From the NCBI GenBank assembly GCA_040386935.1, contig JAZKEQ010000005.1:1-64000 (forward strand): a DNA stretch of 64,000 bases. Reading direction: 5' to 3'. Positions 53,814-62,441 of the stretch are shown piece by piece. The position numbers and the translations under genes were made by a program. This DNA comes from JABMMZ01 sp040386935. Its GTDB lineage: Bacteria > Bacteroidota > Bacteroidia > NS11-12g > UBA955. Numbering within the stretch: position 1 is the first letter of the stretch; each line of letters starts with the position of its first letter. The notes under the pieces are model-generated. The model saw nothing but the letters and a program-made list of their open reading frames with translations, was not told where the DNA came from and did no database searches.

Positions 53814-55943
53814 TTACAGTTGTATCCCCATTTCACTCAATAGATTGTCAGCACCGTTCAGGTATTTCATTGTGAATAACACATACCTGATGTCGACCGC
53901 TATACTGCGGCTGTAGTCGGCATTCCAACTGTAATCGTTAAGGGTTGCGGTATAAGCCCTGTCAAAATTAACACCCACCAGATTGCCATTGGCGTCCATA
54001 ACCGGACTGCCGCTGTTGCCTCCTGTAGTATCCATATTGTAAAGCATACATACCACAAGATCATTGTTCTCGGGATCTAATAGCGATGGTGCTATTTGCT
54101 CAGTTTTCAATAATTCTTTGACAGGTGGAGATAATCTATAGTCAACATTATCAGTGGCATTCTTTTCAAATATTTCGTTGCGGTGTGTAAAGGGTGCCGT
54201 ATGCTTATTCAATCCTTGTTTGTAGCCAGTTATATAGCCATAGGTAAATCTAAGAGTGCTGTTGGCATCGGGGATGAATTGTTTATTTGAATATTTCAAT
54301 TTGGCTTCGAGTAACAAAGGCAATTGATCATCGAGAAAGTCGTTGTAAGCTTGCTGCTGTTTTCCCATGGCCTGTAATTCCGGTAACATTTTATTAGCAA
54401 GTGTCTGAAGCGATCCTTTGCTTTTGTATACAACCCAAGGGACACTATCCAACATTTTGAATAGAACAGCCGGTTCGTCCAGATAACTTTTCTTATAGGC
54501 TTCTTCAACCCATGAGTCAATTTTTTTAATCTTTCCCAATGACACTATTCTTGACTCAGCCGGCATTTTTTTGCCTCTTGTAATCAGTTCAGTGAGAATA
54601 GCTTTATCTAGGTCGTAATCAACAATTCTATATAACTGTTTAAGATTGGTTTTCAAATTCTTTTTCCAATTGTTCCAAAACAGTGTATCCTTTTTTGAAG
54701 GTGGTTTTGGATTTGCTAATTTGGCATTTTCAAGCACAAGCGCAGCTGTAAAAGTGCCACAATCAGTATTAAAGCGATTCAATAACAAATCGTGTTGAGC
54801 GGTTATCAATTTCTTTGTATAAATACTGTCAATGATATTAAAGAACTGTGTGTTAACCGACCTGTCAGTATTCATCATTTTGTTTTGAAGTTTTTCCTGT
54901 TCATCTTTCTTTAATTGCAATAAACCGGTGTGTTTCAAACCATATAATTTCCCTTCAAAATTTTTCTTGGTATTAGCCAGGCTCTTAATTGTACCAGCCA
55001 TTTTCAAATAGCGGTTGCGATCAGTTTTACCCAACTCTTCCATCTTGTTCATGCGCCAGCCATACCATTCGCTGATAAACGGCAACACAAAATCCTGTTG
55101 ATATTCCAAAAATTGGTAAGGCTCATGTCTGTAGGTGGCACCGGGGTAACCAAGAATAAATACAAGATCTTTTTCTTTAGTGCCTTTAGGATTGATGGTC
55201 AAATGCTTTTTTGGGACATACGGAATATTTTCAGGACTGTAATCAGCAGGGTTGCCGTCTTTACCGACATAGGCTCTCACAAAACTAAAATCACCTGTAT
55301 GTTTCGGCCATTCCCAATTATCTGTTTCACCACCAAATTCACCAATAGTGCGAGGTGGTACATATACCAGGCGTACATCTTTCAATGTTTGATAACGAAA
55401 TAAGGTATAGCTGTAACCGACAAACATTTCACTGATTTCAATGGTCATATCAGTGTTTTTTGCTTGCTCTTCTTTTGTAATAGTCGCTATATTTTTGCTG
55501 ATGATATCATTTTTTTGCGAAGGAGGCATTGTGGGTTTTACTCCATCCAAAACTCTGCTGCTAACATCTTCATAGCTTTTGGTAATTCGACAAGTCAGGC
55601 CAATTTTAAGTTCTTTAGTTTTATCAGCAGCATAAAAACCGTTTTCAAGGTAATCATTTTCTTTGCTGCTCACCCCTGAAACACTGCCAAAAACACAATG
55701 ATGGTTGGTGACAATTAAACCCTCTTTTGAAACGAATGAGCCCGTGCAACCACCTAGTCTCACCAATGCATCAGTCAATGCAATGCCGTTAGGATTGTAT
55801 ATATCAGTTTGAGAAATAGCAAAACCGGCAGCTTTAAAATCTACCTGATTAAGTTGACTCAGTGGGAACATTCCCTCATCTGTCTTATGGGATTTAAGTA
55901 CAAATGCGAGGAGTAATAATGCGAATAATTTAGTTTTAAACAT
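53814..55943 (-). CDS. S46 family peptidase with Arg in the S1 site
   Basis: This 709-aa periplasmic peptidase has a signal sequence, LGGCTGSFVSKEGLIVTNHHCVFG with the catalytic His (near 81-82), and DTTGGNSGSPVMDANGNLVGVNFDR with the catalytic Ser. Unlike the peptidase at the window start it has FDR, with Arg where DPP11 enzymes bind acidic P1 residues. The following YTATLNDYSWN is that of a distinct S46 branch, so acidic preference is only a guess. It lies 8 nt after a lipoprotein gene. Confidence 0.93.
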   Translation of the reverse strand: MFKTKLFALLLLAFVLKSHKTDEGMFPLSQLNQVDFKAAGFAISQTDIYNPNGIALTDALVRLGGCTGSFVSKEGLIVTNHHCVFGSVSGVSSKENDYLENGFYAADKTKELKIGLTCRITKSYEDVSSRVLDGVKPTMPPSQKNDIISKNIATITKEEQAKNTDMTIEISEMFVGYSYTLFRYQTLKDVRLVYVPPRTIGEFGGETDNWEWPKHTGDFSFVRAYVGKDGNPADYSPENIPYVPKKHLTINPKGTKEKDLVFILGYPGATYRHEPYQFLEYQQDFVLPFISEWYGWRMNKMEELGKTDRNRYLKMAGTIKSLANTKKNFEGKLYGLKHTGLLQLKKDEQEKLQNKMMNTDRSVNTQFFNIIDSIYTKKLITAQHDLLLNRFNTDCGTFTAALVLENAKLANPKPPSKKDTLFWNNWKKNLKTNLKQLYRIVDYDLDKAILTELITRGKKMPAESRIVSLGKIKKIDSWVEEAYKKSYLDEPAVLFKMLDSVPWVVYKSKGSLQTLANKMLPELQAMGKQQQAYNDFLDDQLPLLLEAKLKYSNKQFIPDANSTLRFTYGYITGYKQGLNKHTAPFTHRNEIFEKNATDNVDYRLSPPVKELLKTEQIAPSLLDPENNDLVVCMLYNMDTTGGNSGSPVMDANGNLVGVNFDRAYTATLNDYSWNADYSRSIAVDIRYVLFTMKYLNGADNLLSEMGIQL

Positions 55944-55951
55944 AATAGAAA

Positions 55952-56470
55952 TTAGGGATTGATTGTGATAATAATAGTGTCTGCGTAATAGCGTTTATTG
56001 GTTTTTTCGGCAATTGAAAAAACATAGGGGCTTTGTAAATCTGATGGGGAGAAGGTAAATTGACTGAGGTCGAGTTGGTAGCGACCATTACTAGACAATA
56101 AAGGATCGGGTTGTATAATTGATTGCGTAATATTGGGTATGCGCAACAAATTTGAATTCGCGTTATAAGTAGTAGAATTGATGCTTAAGTCTTTGTTGCA
56201 GATTAAAGATGTTGAATCATTGAATACCGCTTCATTAACACTACCCAGGCAAAGTTCTTTTCTAGTCCCTACACAATGCCATTTTTTTTTAGGCGTTGAA
56301 GAGTGGGTGAGGAATGTATAATCAAAACGCATGGGTTCATTAACAGAAAATATTCGCTTTGATTGGGATGAAATACTTAAATCCTGAAGTGTAATAGTAG
56401 GGCATGAAGCATCGCAAACGCAACCAACTGATAGTATTGAAATGATTGATATTGCAGCAAGTTTATTCAA
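55952..56470 (-). CDS. Lipoprotein of unknown function (Cys-rich N-terminus)
   Basis: This 172-aa lipoprotein has lipobox SVGC (Cys17) directly followed by VCDASC and a Ser/Asn-rich beta-type domain with two further Cys in WHCVGTRKELC. It overlaps mlaF by 8 nt, so it is translated with it and sits where mlaD often follows. It has no MCE domain and is not MlaD. No family recognised. Confidence 0.68.
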   Translation of the reverse strand: MNKLAAISIISILSVGCVCDASCPTITLQDLSISSQSKRIFSVNEPMRFDYTFLTHSSTPKKKWHCVGTRKELCLGSVNEAVFNDSTSLICNKDLSINSTTYNANSNLLRIPNITQSIIQPDPLLSSNGRYQLDLSQFTFSPSDLQSPYVFSIAEKTNKRYYADTIIITINP

Positions 56471-57200
56471 AATAACTGGCCTTTATAAAATTGTCTAATT
56501 CCTTTATTTCACGCTGGGCGTGTTTCAAATCTGTTTTATTGCCTTCCCACCATTTTTGACCTTTGTACACAAAAATAATATGGTCGCCAATATCAGCAAC
56601 GGTTTTCATGTCATGACTATTAATAACATTTGTAATACCGTATTCTTTGGTTATCTCGTCAATCAAAGCATCAATCAGGCGTGATGTAATTGGGTCGAGG
56701 CCGCTATTGGGTTCATCGCAAAACAAATATTTAATATCCAAAGCGATTGCTCTTGCAATACCAACGCGTTTTTTCATCCCTCCGCTTATTTCACTCGGGT
56801 ATTTTTTATTGATGTTCTCAAGATTCACACGTTTTAAACAAAAGTTAACCCTTTCTCTTCTTTGAGCAGGTGTCATTTTACTAAACATCTTAAGAGGGAA
56901 TTCGATGTTCTGTTCTACTGTAAGTGAATCGAATAAAGCTGTACCCTGAAAGAGCATACCTATTTCTCTTCTTACTTCGCGCAATTGTTGTTCATCCAAT
57001 GAAAGCATATCGCGCTGGTCAAACTCAATCTGACCGCTATCAGGTTTCAATAAGCCTACCATGCATTTCATCATCACACTTTTGCCACCACCACTAGCGC
57101 CAATAATAAGATTGTTTTTGCCGCTCAGAAACTGGGCATTTATATCAAACAATACCTGTTTGTCTTCAAAACTTTTATTGACATTTTTTAATTCAATCAT
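56463..57200 (-). CDS. mlaF: ABC transporter ATP-binding protein, MlaF type
   Basis: This 245-aa ATPase drives phospholipid transport between the membranes. It has Walker A GASGGGKS (34-41), Q-loop MLFQGTALFDSL, signature ISGGMKKRVGIARAI and Walker B YLFCDEPNSGLDP. The Mla-specific FQGTALFDSLTVEQNI is also seen. It lies 9 nt after mlaE. Confidence 0.93.
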   Translation of the reverse strand: MIELKNVNKSFEDKQVLFDINAQFLSGKNNLIIGASGGGKSVMMKCMVGLLKPDSGQIEFDQRDMLSLDEQQLREVRREIGMLFQGTALFDSLTVEQNIEFPLKMFSKMTPAQRRERVNFCLKRVNLENINKKYPSEISGGMKKRVGIARAIALDIKYLFCDEPNSGLDPITSRLIDALIDEITKEYGITNVINSHDMKTVADIGDHIIFVYKGQKWWEGNKTDLKHAQREIKELDNFIKASYFE

Positions 57201-57209
57201 ATCCTTCTG

Positions 57210-57953
57210 TTACAATAATAATTCTGCCAATAAATAATCAAAAAATAATATCAAAACAGAACTATAAACTACTGCCTTTGTACTGCTTTCGCCAACTTCA
57301 AGCGCACCACCCTGGGTGTAATAACCCTGATAGCTGCTCACTGATGTAATGATAAAAGCAAAAGTAAATGCCTTGATCATACTGAAGAAGAGCGTGAACC
57401 CTTTGAATGTAGCCCTTGCACCTGTAATGAATTGGTCATGAGTCAAAATTCCCGATAATTCACCTGCCATATAACCGCCATATATACTGAGTGTAATGGC
57501 TATAATATTGAGAATTGGAATCATAATAAGACCCGCAATGATTTTAGGAAGGGCCAGATATCCTGGCGCATTGATACCCATTACTTCTAGGGCATCTATT
57601 TGCTCACTGATACGCATATTGCCTATTTCAGATGAAATGTGTGCCCCAACTTTACCTGAAAGTACAAGACAGGTAATTGTTGGTCCCAGTTCCAGCATGG
57701 TACTGTCTGACACGATAGTGCCAATAACAGATTTGGCTATCAGGCCGCTGACTAATTGATAGGCTGTTTGAACGGTTGTAACAGCACCTATGAAAAGTGA
57801 AGTAATAGCGACAATTGGCAAAGAGCCTATCCCTATTTTATTCATTTCGTCAAAAAGGCGGTTCATGAAAACCTTGAATTTCTCGGGCTTGTACAGCATG
57901 CTCCTAAGAAACATAATGTATCTGCCGAAATGATAAAAGAAACTAAAATTCAT
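57210..57953 (-). CDS. mlaE: MlaE family ABC transporter permease
   Basis: This 247-aa permease has about five membrane helices. Family blocks are FIGAVTTVQTAYQL, ELGPTITCLVLSGKVGAHISSEIGNMRISEQIDALEVMGINAPGYLALPKI (in blocks) and a C-terminal SSYQGYYTQGGALEVGESSTKAVV. It forms the pore of the MlaFEDB-type lipid transporter. mlaD and mlaB are not adjacent here. Confidence 0.93.
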   Translation of the reverse strand: MNFSFFYHFGRYIMFLRSMLYKPEKFKVFMNRLFDEMNKIGIGSLPIVAITSLFIGAVTTVQTAYQLVSGLIAKSVIGTIVSDSTMLELGPTITCLVLSGKVGAHISSEIGNMRISEQIDALEVMGINAPGYLALPKIIAGLIMIPILNIIAITLSIYGGYMAGELSGILTHDQFITGARATFKGFTLFFSMIKAFTFAFIITSVSSYQGYYTQGGALEVGESSTKAVVYSSVLILFFDYLLAELLL

Positions 57954-57982
57954 GTATGCTAAAAAAGGGTGTAAATATACTG

Positions 57983-58011
57983 CAAATGAATCTTATTTTT
58001 GACGCATGCAA
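57983..58011 (-). promoter_or_regulatory. mlaE promoter
   Basis: On the minus strand, TTG (58011-58009), 18 nt, TTCATTTG (57990-57983; one mismatch to TAnnTTTG), then 29 nt to the ATG. Confidence 0.45.
57994..58001 (+). promoter_or_regulatory. -7 element before the SDR gene
   Basis: TATTTTTG ends 4 nt before the ATG at 58006, a leaderless arrangement, and overlaps the divergent mlaE promoter. Confidence 0.48.
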
Positions 58012-58698
58012 AAAAATGCAGTAGTAACAGGAGGGTCGAAAGGAATAGGACTGGCCATCGTCAACAAATTATTGGAAAAGGGTTTCAGGGTATTCAGTAG
58101 TTCAAGAACCATTGGAAATTTGCAACCTTTAAAAGATATTTATGGAGATAAACTCATAATTTTCAATGTTGACTTATCTACAAAAGAGGGTGTATTTCAA
58201 TTGGCCGAAAGCATTATTAATTCGATAAAGCAGGTAGATTTACTGGTAAATAATGCCGGTGTTTTTATGCCGGGACAGATTGCGACCGAAGAGGACGGGA
58301 GTTTTGAGTTGCAAATGCAGCTAAATGTAGCAGCTCCTTACCACCTTACCCGTAAGTTATTGCCATTAATGACACAAAGTAAGGATAGCTATATTTTTAA
58401 TATGTGTTCTACTGCCAGTATTGTACCTTATTTAAATGGAGGCAGTTATTGTATTAGTAAGCACGGTATTTTAGGTTTTTCTAAGGTGTTGCGAGAGGAG
58501 CTTAAGCCATATTCTGTAGCTGTTAGCAGTGTTTTGCCTGGGGCTACTCTCACAGATAGTTGGTCAGGAACAGAATTGCCTGAATCGCGGTTTATGAAGG
58601 CTGAAAATATTGCAGATATAATCTGGTTTGCATGGGAAAATAGACAACAGATGGTAATTGAAGAAATACTGTTAAGGCCAATGCAGGGAGATTTATGA
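58006..58698 (+). CDS. SDR family oxidoreductase (YxxxK type)
   Basis: This 230-aa short-chain dehydrogenase shows GGSKGIG (9-15), NNAG (82-85), Ser135 in MCSTASIV, and Tyr148-CIS-Lys152. The C-terminus is short. YCISK and PGATLTDSWSG recall sepiapterin/3-ketoacyl-type reductases, but the substrate is unknown. It is the sole gene before the T9SS protein, 86 nt upstream. Confidence 0.9.
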   Translation: MQKNAVVTGGSKGIGLAIVNKLLEKGFRVFSSSRTIGNLQPLKDIYGDKLIIFNVDLSTKEGVFQLAESIINSIKQVDLLVNNAGVFMPGQIATEEDGSFELQMQLNVAAPYHLTRKLLPLMTQSKDSYIFNMCSTASIVPYLNGGSYCISKHGILGFSKVLREELKPYSVAVSSVLPGATLTDSWSGTELPESRFMKAENIADIIWFAWENRQQMVIEEILLRPMQGDL

Positions 58699-58733
58699 CA
58701 GATTGGTGATAAATTTTTTTTCGAAAAAAACCA

Positions 58734-58761
58734 TTGAAATGTTATTTTTTTCTTACCTTTG
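58734..58761 (+). promoter_or_regulatory. Strong promoter of the T9SS protein gene
   Basis: TTG (58734-58736), 17 nt, TACCTTTG (58754-58761): full consensus, 23 nt before the ATG. Confidence 0.72.
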
Positions 58762-58784
58762 AACATTAATTATTAATTTTTATC

Positions 58785-60125
58785 ATGAAAAAAGTATTTT
58801 TTACAATGTTTTTGATGTCAGTGGTGTCTGTATTTGCACAAGTACAAATTAAAGCTGAGCTTCAAAAGTTTAAAGCAGATGAGCTATCTACGGATTTTAC
58901 AAAGAAGTCTTTATTAAATCTTAAAAGAGGTACTCCTGAAACGTATGTGTTTTATCCAATGTCAATTCCTAACACGAATTTTGTAGGCTTTATCGAAGCT
59001 GGTGGTGGTATCTGGAAGTCGTATGTAAATTTCCTTTACCCGGACAGTACAGCAGCTATCGTTACCGGTACAGGTAAATTCAATGTTTACGAACATTTAG
59101 TTGGAAACGTATTTGATCCTAGAGATTCAAATATTTCTGTATTCCAATCACCAACTGCTCCAAGTTTTTCTAAATTCACAAAATACACAGTAGATTCATT
59201 GGGTGTTAGAATCGGTTACCACAGACACTTAGATTCTGCTATGATTAATGCAGTAATGACTGAAGTTGTTGATACTGTTGAATTCCAATTCTTTAACATC
59301 AACCAATTAACTTACTCTTCTTATAAGAACACAGGTTTCGAAAGTTTTGCATATCCTGTAAAAGCAAGTTTCAACCTTGCCGGTTTGAGATCTAATAATG
59401 CAGCAGGCACTTACAAATTACCGTTGACTAAAGCTGAAGCAACAAGAGACTCTACTACAGGTTGGGTAACTACTTTCTTCCAAATTCCGGTTGGTGTTAC
59501 CATCAACCCTAATGGTGGTCTTAATAGCTCATTTGGTTATTCAATGGTATTCAGACCAATGGTTCAAGCTGCTTTCGGTGATACTTTGTTCCACCAGGAC
59601 AGCGACAATGATTTAGTAGTAAACAAAAATAACTACTTGTCTTTCTATTTCGCTCAAAACGAAGATGTTTATGCTAACCAAGTTAGACAATTCGGTGCAG
59701 TTAACAATTCATTCTTTACGCCTAAAACGTTGAGATATGGTCAAACAGTAAATACTAACGGTTGGACAACTTTCATCCCTGGGAATGCTTACTACCAACA
59801 CCAAAACATTTTTGCTTACTACCAAGTAACTACTGAAAACCTTGCTGTTAAAAATTCTAGCAAAGAAGTTAAAGTATTGAATGCTTACCCTAACCCTGCT
59901 AAAGAAAATTCAGAAGTTGTATTGACTTTGAATTCAACCAAAGCTGCTTCTGCAGTAGTAACTTTAACAGACATTTCTGGTAAAGTAATCAAAACTATCA
60001 GTGCTGAATTAGTAGATGGCAACAATTCTATCACTATCTCTACTGATGTTTTATCAAAAGGTATGTACTTAATTAACGTAGCCGGTGCAGATTTCACATC
60101 TTCATCTAAATTAATCGTTGAGTAA
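58785..60125 (+). CDS. T9SS type A sorting-domain surface protein, probably highly expressed
   Basis: This 446-aa protein has a signal peptide ending FAQ (19), a domain of about 340 residues with no recognised family (rich in Asn, Ser, Thr and aromatic residues), and a C-terminal Por sorting domain (about 370-446: VLNAYPNPAKENSEVVLTL, TDISGKVIKTI, GMYLINV). From base 59100 on the codons are strongly C-ending for Asn, Phe and Tyr (AAC, TTC, TAC) unlike its neighbours, which points to high expression. A consensus promoter and a perfect terminator flank it. It is likely an abundant surface protein. Confidence 0.85.
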   Translation: MKKVFFTMFLMSVVSVFAQVQIKAELQKFKADELSTDFTKKSLLNLKRGTPETYVFYPMSIPNTNFVGFIEAGGGIWKSYVNFLYPDSTAAIVTGTGKFNVYEHLVGNVFDPRDSNISVFQSPTAPSFSKFTKYTVDSLGVRIGYHRHLDSAMINAVMTEVVDTVEFQFFNINQLTYSSYKNTGFESFAYPVKASFNLAGLRSNNAAGTYKLPLTKAEATRDSTTGWVTTFFQIPVGVTINPNGGLNSSFGYSMVFRPMVQAAFGDTLFHQDSDNDLVVNKNNYLSFYFAQNEDVYANQVRQFGAVNNSFFTPKTLRYGQTVNTNGWTTFIPGNAYYQHQNIFAYYQVTTENLAVKNSSKEVKVLNAYPNPAKENSEVVLTLNSTKAASAVVTLTDISGKVIKTISAELVDGNNSITISTDVLSKGMYLINVAGADFTSSSKLIVE

Positions 60126-60145
60126 TAACAAATAGTAATATATTT

Positions 60146-60174
60146 AAAATGCCTCCGCTGGTCGGAGGCATTTT
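60146..60174 (+). terminator. Terminator after the T9SS protein
   Basis: Perfect 12-bp stem AAAATGCCTCCG / CGGAGGCATTTT with a 5-nt loop, followed by TTTT. The rest of the gap (60175-60314) shows nothing nameable. Confidence 0.92.
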
Positions 60175-60314
60175 TTTTGCCCTTGCCTTTTTGTAACGCG
60201 ATTAAACCGTCACAATATAATAAGAGTAGTAGTTGAGTAGACTGTAACTGATTATTGGATACTAGAAGCCGTATGAATCCTTAGCAGTGCAATATTAATG
60301 AGGGGAAAGTGGCC

Positions 60315-60956
60315 TTATAAATTAAAGAGAAAATACAGAACCATAAAAAAGCCCAGTTGTATCAGATAAACAGGCAAGGATAATTTATTAGGTGGAAATT
60401 TAATAGCTTTCTGAAACAAGTATTGTAACACCATACCACAAATAAACCAACCTACATAGTTATGAAAGGGTACCGAACCCTGGTTCCATTGCCAGAGTTG
60501 AAATCTAATGGCAAAAAACTCAAGAAAATAATCGAGTAATACCATTAATGCGGATGCCAGTAAACTAACAAGAAAAGGATCCTTTGCAAGCATTTCTGCT
60601 ACTTGACGGGTAATATAAATAGTTACCATCCAGTTCACAATCATCATAAGGGGTGTATCCCATATGCGGAACCCTAACGCACTCCCATATCTGTAATAGC
60701 CAAAAATACGTCCGGTTTGAACGCCTAAAACCTCTATTAAAAAACCTGAAAAGCCAATTAATAACATGGCAAATACAAATTCCTTATTCCACTTTTTATG
60801 GTAACTAAACAATACAATCATGGTGACCAAAAGGTTTACCCAGATAAGTTTTTGCAATAATGGTCGGGTGGCAGGTATAATAAGGCCGGCTATGCCAATA
60901 ACATAAATTGAAAAAAGTATCCAGCCGGCTGTTAGTGGTTTGATTTTTTCAGGCAT
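60315..60956 (-). CDS. Carotenoid biosynthesis protein family (DUF422, CruF-like)
   Basis: This 213-aa membrane protein with six to seven helices shows LIEVLGVQTGRIFGYYRYGSALGFRIWDTPLMMIVNW and VLLDYFLEFFAIRFQLWQWNQGSVPFHNYVGWFICG (blocks), the DUF422 pattern that includes carotenoid hydratases such as CruF. Other carotenoid genes are not in the window, so its substrate is uncertain. It lies 43 nt after the DUF721 gene. Confidence 0.88.
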   Translation of the reverse strand: MPEKIKPLTAGWILFSIYVIGIAGLIIPATRPLLQKLIWVNLLVTMIVLFSYHKKWNKEFVFAMLLIGFSGFLIEVLGVQTGRIFGYYRYGSALGFRIWDTPLMMIVNWMVTIYITRQVAEMLAKDPFLVSLLASALMVLLDYFLEFFAIRFQLWQWNQGSVPFHNYVGWFICGMVLQYLFQKAIKFPPNKLSLPVYLIQLGFFMVLYFLFNL

Positions 60957-60999
60957 TGTTAATGTAATGAAAATCTCTTCAAATGATTGCGATGAAAAG

Positions 61000-61296
61000 T
61001 TATTTGATGATTAAATCATTAATAGCATCATATGCCAAAGCTTCATTGATAATTTGGATGGCTTTCTCCTTGTTATAAGTAAACTCATTCTTAATAATAG
61101 AAGAATTAAAATATACAATTAAAGTTTTGTCTTTGATATACATGCCTGTTGTATGTTTAGCAATTACTTTGCCCATCATCTCCTCCCATTTATCTTTAAT
61201 GGTGCTTTCAGTCAAGCCTTTTATCATGCGTTTGTCGCCTAATAAACTTTGAAGAGCTTCTGCTATGGTGAATTGATGGTTCTGTTTATTGGACAT
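61000..61296 (-). CDS. DUF721 family protein (DciA-like)
   Basis: This 98-aa protein shows TIKDKWEEMMGKVIAKHTTGMYIKDKTLIVYFNSSIIKNEFTYNK (blocks), the DUF721 pattern. Some members (DciA) load the replicative helicase; the Bacteroidota forms are short like this one. The ATG at 61296 is chosen over a TTG at 61302. It follows recF by 12 nt, a typical pairing. Confidence 0.85.
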   Translation of the reverse strand: MSNKQNHQFTIAEALQSLLGDKRMIKGLTESTIKDKWEEMMGKVIAKHTTGMYIKDKTLIVYFNSSIIKNEFTYNKEKAIQIINEALAYDAINDLIIK

Positions 61297-61308
61297 AAAC
61301 AACTGCTT

Positions 61309-62385
61309 TTATAGAGCTACGAAGTTGATACTTTTTTGGGCATTTTCAAAATGTTTTCTCACCCTATCTTCATGAGTATCTGTTATAATAATCTGACCGA
61401 ATTTTTCGCTACAAAGAAGATCGATTAATTGTTGAGCTCTTTGCTCATCTATCTTTTCAAATAAGTCATCAAGTAATAGGATAGGGGCTGACTTTAAAGT
61501 ATCTTCAAGTAAGCGGTACTGGGCTAGTTTAAGAGCGATAATAAAAGATTTACTTTGTCCCTGTGAACCGAATTTCTTCAATGGATGCCCATCAATTTCA
61601 AATTGTAGATCATCTCTGTGTATGCCCTTACTTGTTCTTTCTAAAATAAGATCTTTATCTGTAGCATCTTTAAGCAGTGTTTCGAAATCTCCCTGCAGTA
61701 AATCAGATTCATAAACGAAACGCACTTTTTCAACACCTGATGATATCATGGGGTAATAATCGTTGAAATAACGATTCAAACGGGCAAGCGCTTCCAGTCT
61801 TTTTTCGTAGATGTATTTTCCGGGTGGTATCAGTTTGCTGTTGAAACTTTCTAAAAGTACATCATCAAAGTGTCTGTGTTGGGCAAATAATTTGAGCTGC
61901 TTATTCCGCTGTTCCAATACTTTGTTATATTCACTTAGGCAATTGAGATACAACCTGTCGCACTGACTAATACAAATATCAAGAAAGCGTCTTCTTTCTT
62001 CACTGTGGCCTTGTATCAGTTCAATATCGCCCGGACTGATCATTACTGCGTTAATTAAACCGATATGGTCAATCAGTTTATCGTAAAATTTATCATTGCG
62101 TTTCAACCGTTTTTTCTTGCCGGTTTCCATCAATAGCTGTAGGTCGTATTGCTGAGAATTTACAAATACAGCATTAATAGCACTGGTAGTTTCACCATGT
62201 CTGATCAGCTGATAATCGATGGCATTAAAATAGCTTTTGCAGGTGCTGAGCATGTACACAGCATCCAGAATATTGGTTTTGCCGGCACCATTATTCCCTG
62301 TTATGCAGGTTATATCGGCTTCAAATTTGATGCTTAATTCCTTGTGGTTCTTGAAATTATATAAAGATAGATGGTTTATGTGCAC
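61309..62385 (-). CDS. recF: DNA replication/repair protein RecF
   Basis: RecF loads RecA at gapped DNA with RecO and RecR. The 358-aa SMC-like ATPase has Walker A GNNGAGKT (30-37), SPGDIELIQGHSEERRRFLDI, SQGQSKSFIIALKLAQ and Walker B ILLLDDLFEKID, with the terminal DTHED switch. The GTG at 62385 is the start. Its start region overlaps the pdhA promoter on the opposite strand. Confidence 0.96.
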   Translation of the reverse strand: MHINHLSLYNFKNHKELSIKFEADITCITGNNGAGKTNILDAVYMLSTCKSYFNAIDYQLIRHGETTSAINAVFVNSQQYDLQLLMETGKKKRLKRNDKFYDKLIDHIGLINAVMISPGDIELIQGHSEERRRFLDICISQCDRLYLNCLSEYNKVLEQRNKQLKLFAQHRHFDDVLLESFNSKLIPPGKYIYEKRLEALARLNRYFNDYYPMISSGVEKVRFVYESDLLQGDFETLLKDATDKDLILERTSKGIHRDDLQFEIDGHPLKKFGSQGQSKSFIIALKLAQYRLLEDTLKSAPILLLDDLFEKIDEQRAQQLIDLLCSEKFGQIIITDTHEDRVRKHFENAQKSINFVAL

Positions 62386-62388
62386 TTG

Positions 62389-62420
62389 TTTGTAATGGTA
62401 ATTTTAAATGATTACTTTTG
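62389..62420 (+). promoter_or_regulatory. pdhA promoter
   Basis: TTTG (62389-62392), 20 nt, TACTTTTG (62413-62420), then 21 nt to the ATG; a full consensus match. Confidence 0.7.
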
Positions 62421-62441
62421 CCATTCATTTTTTTAAAACGT

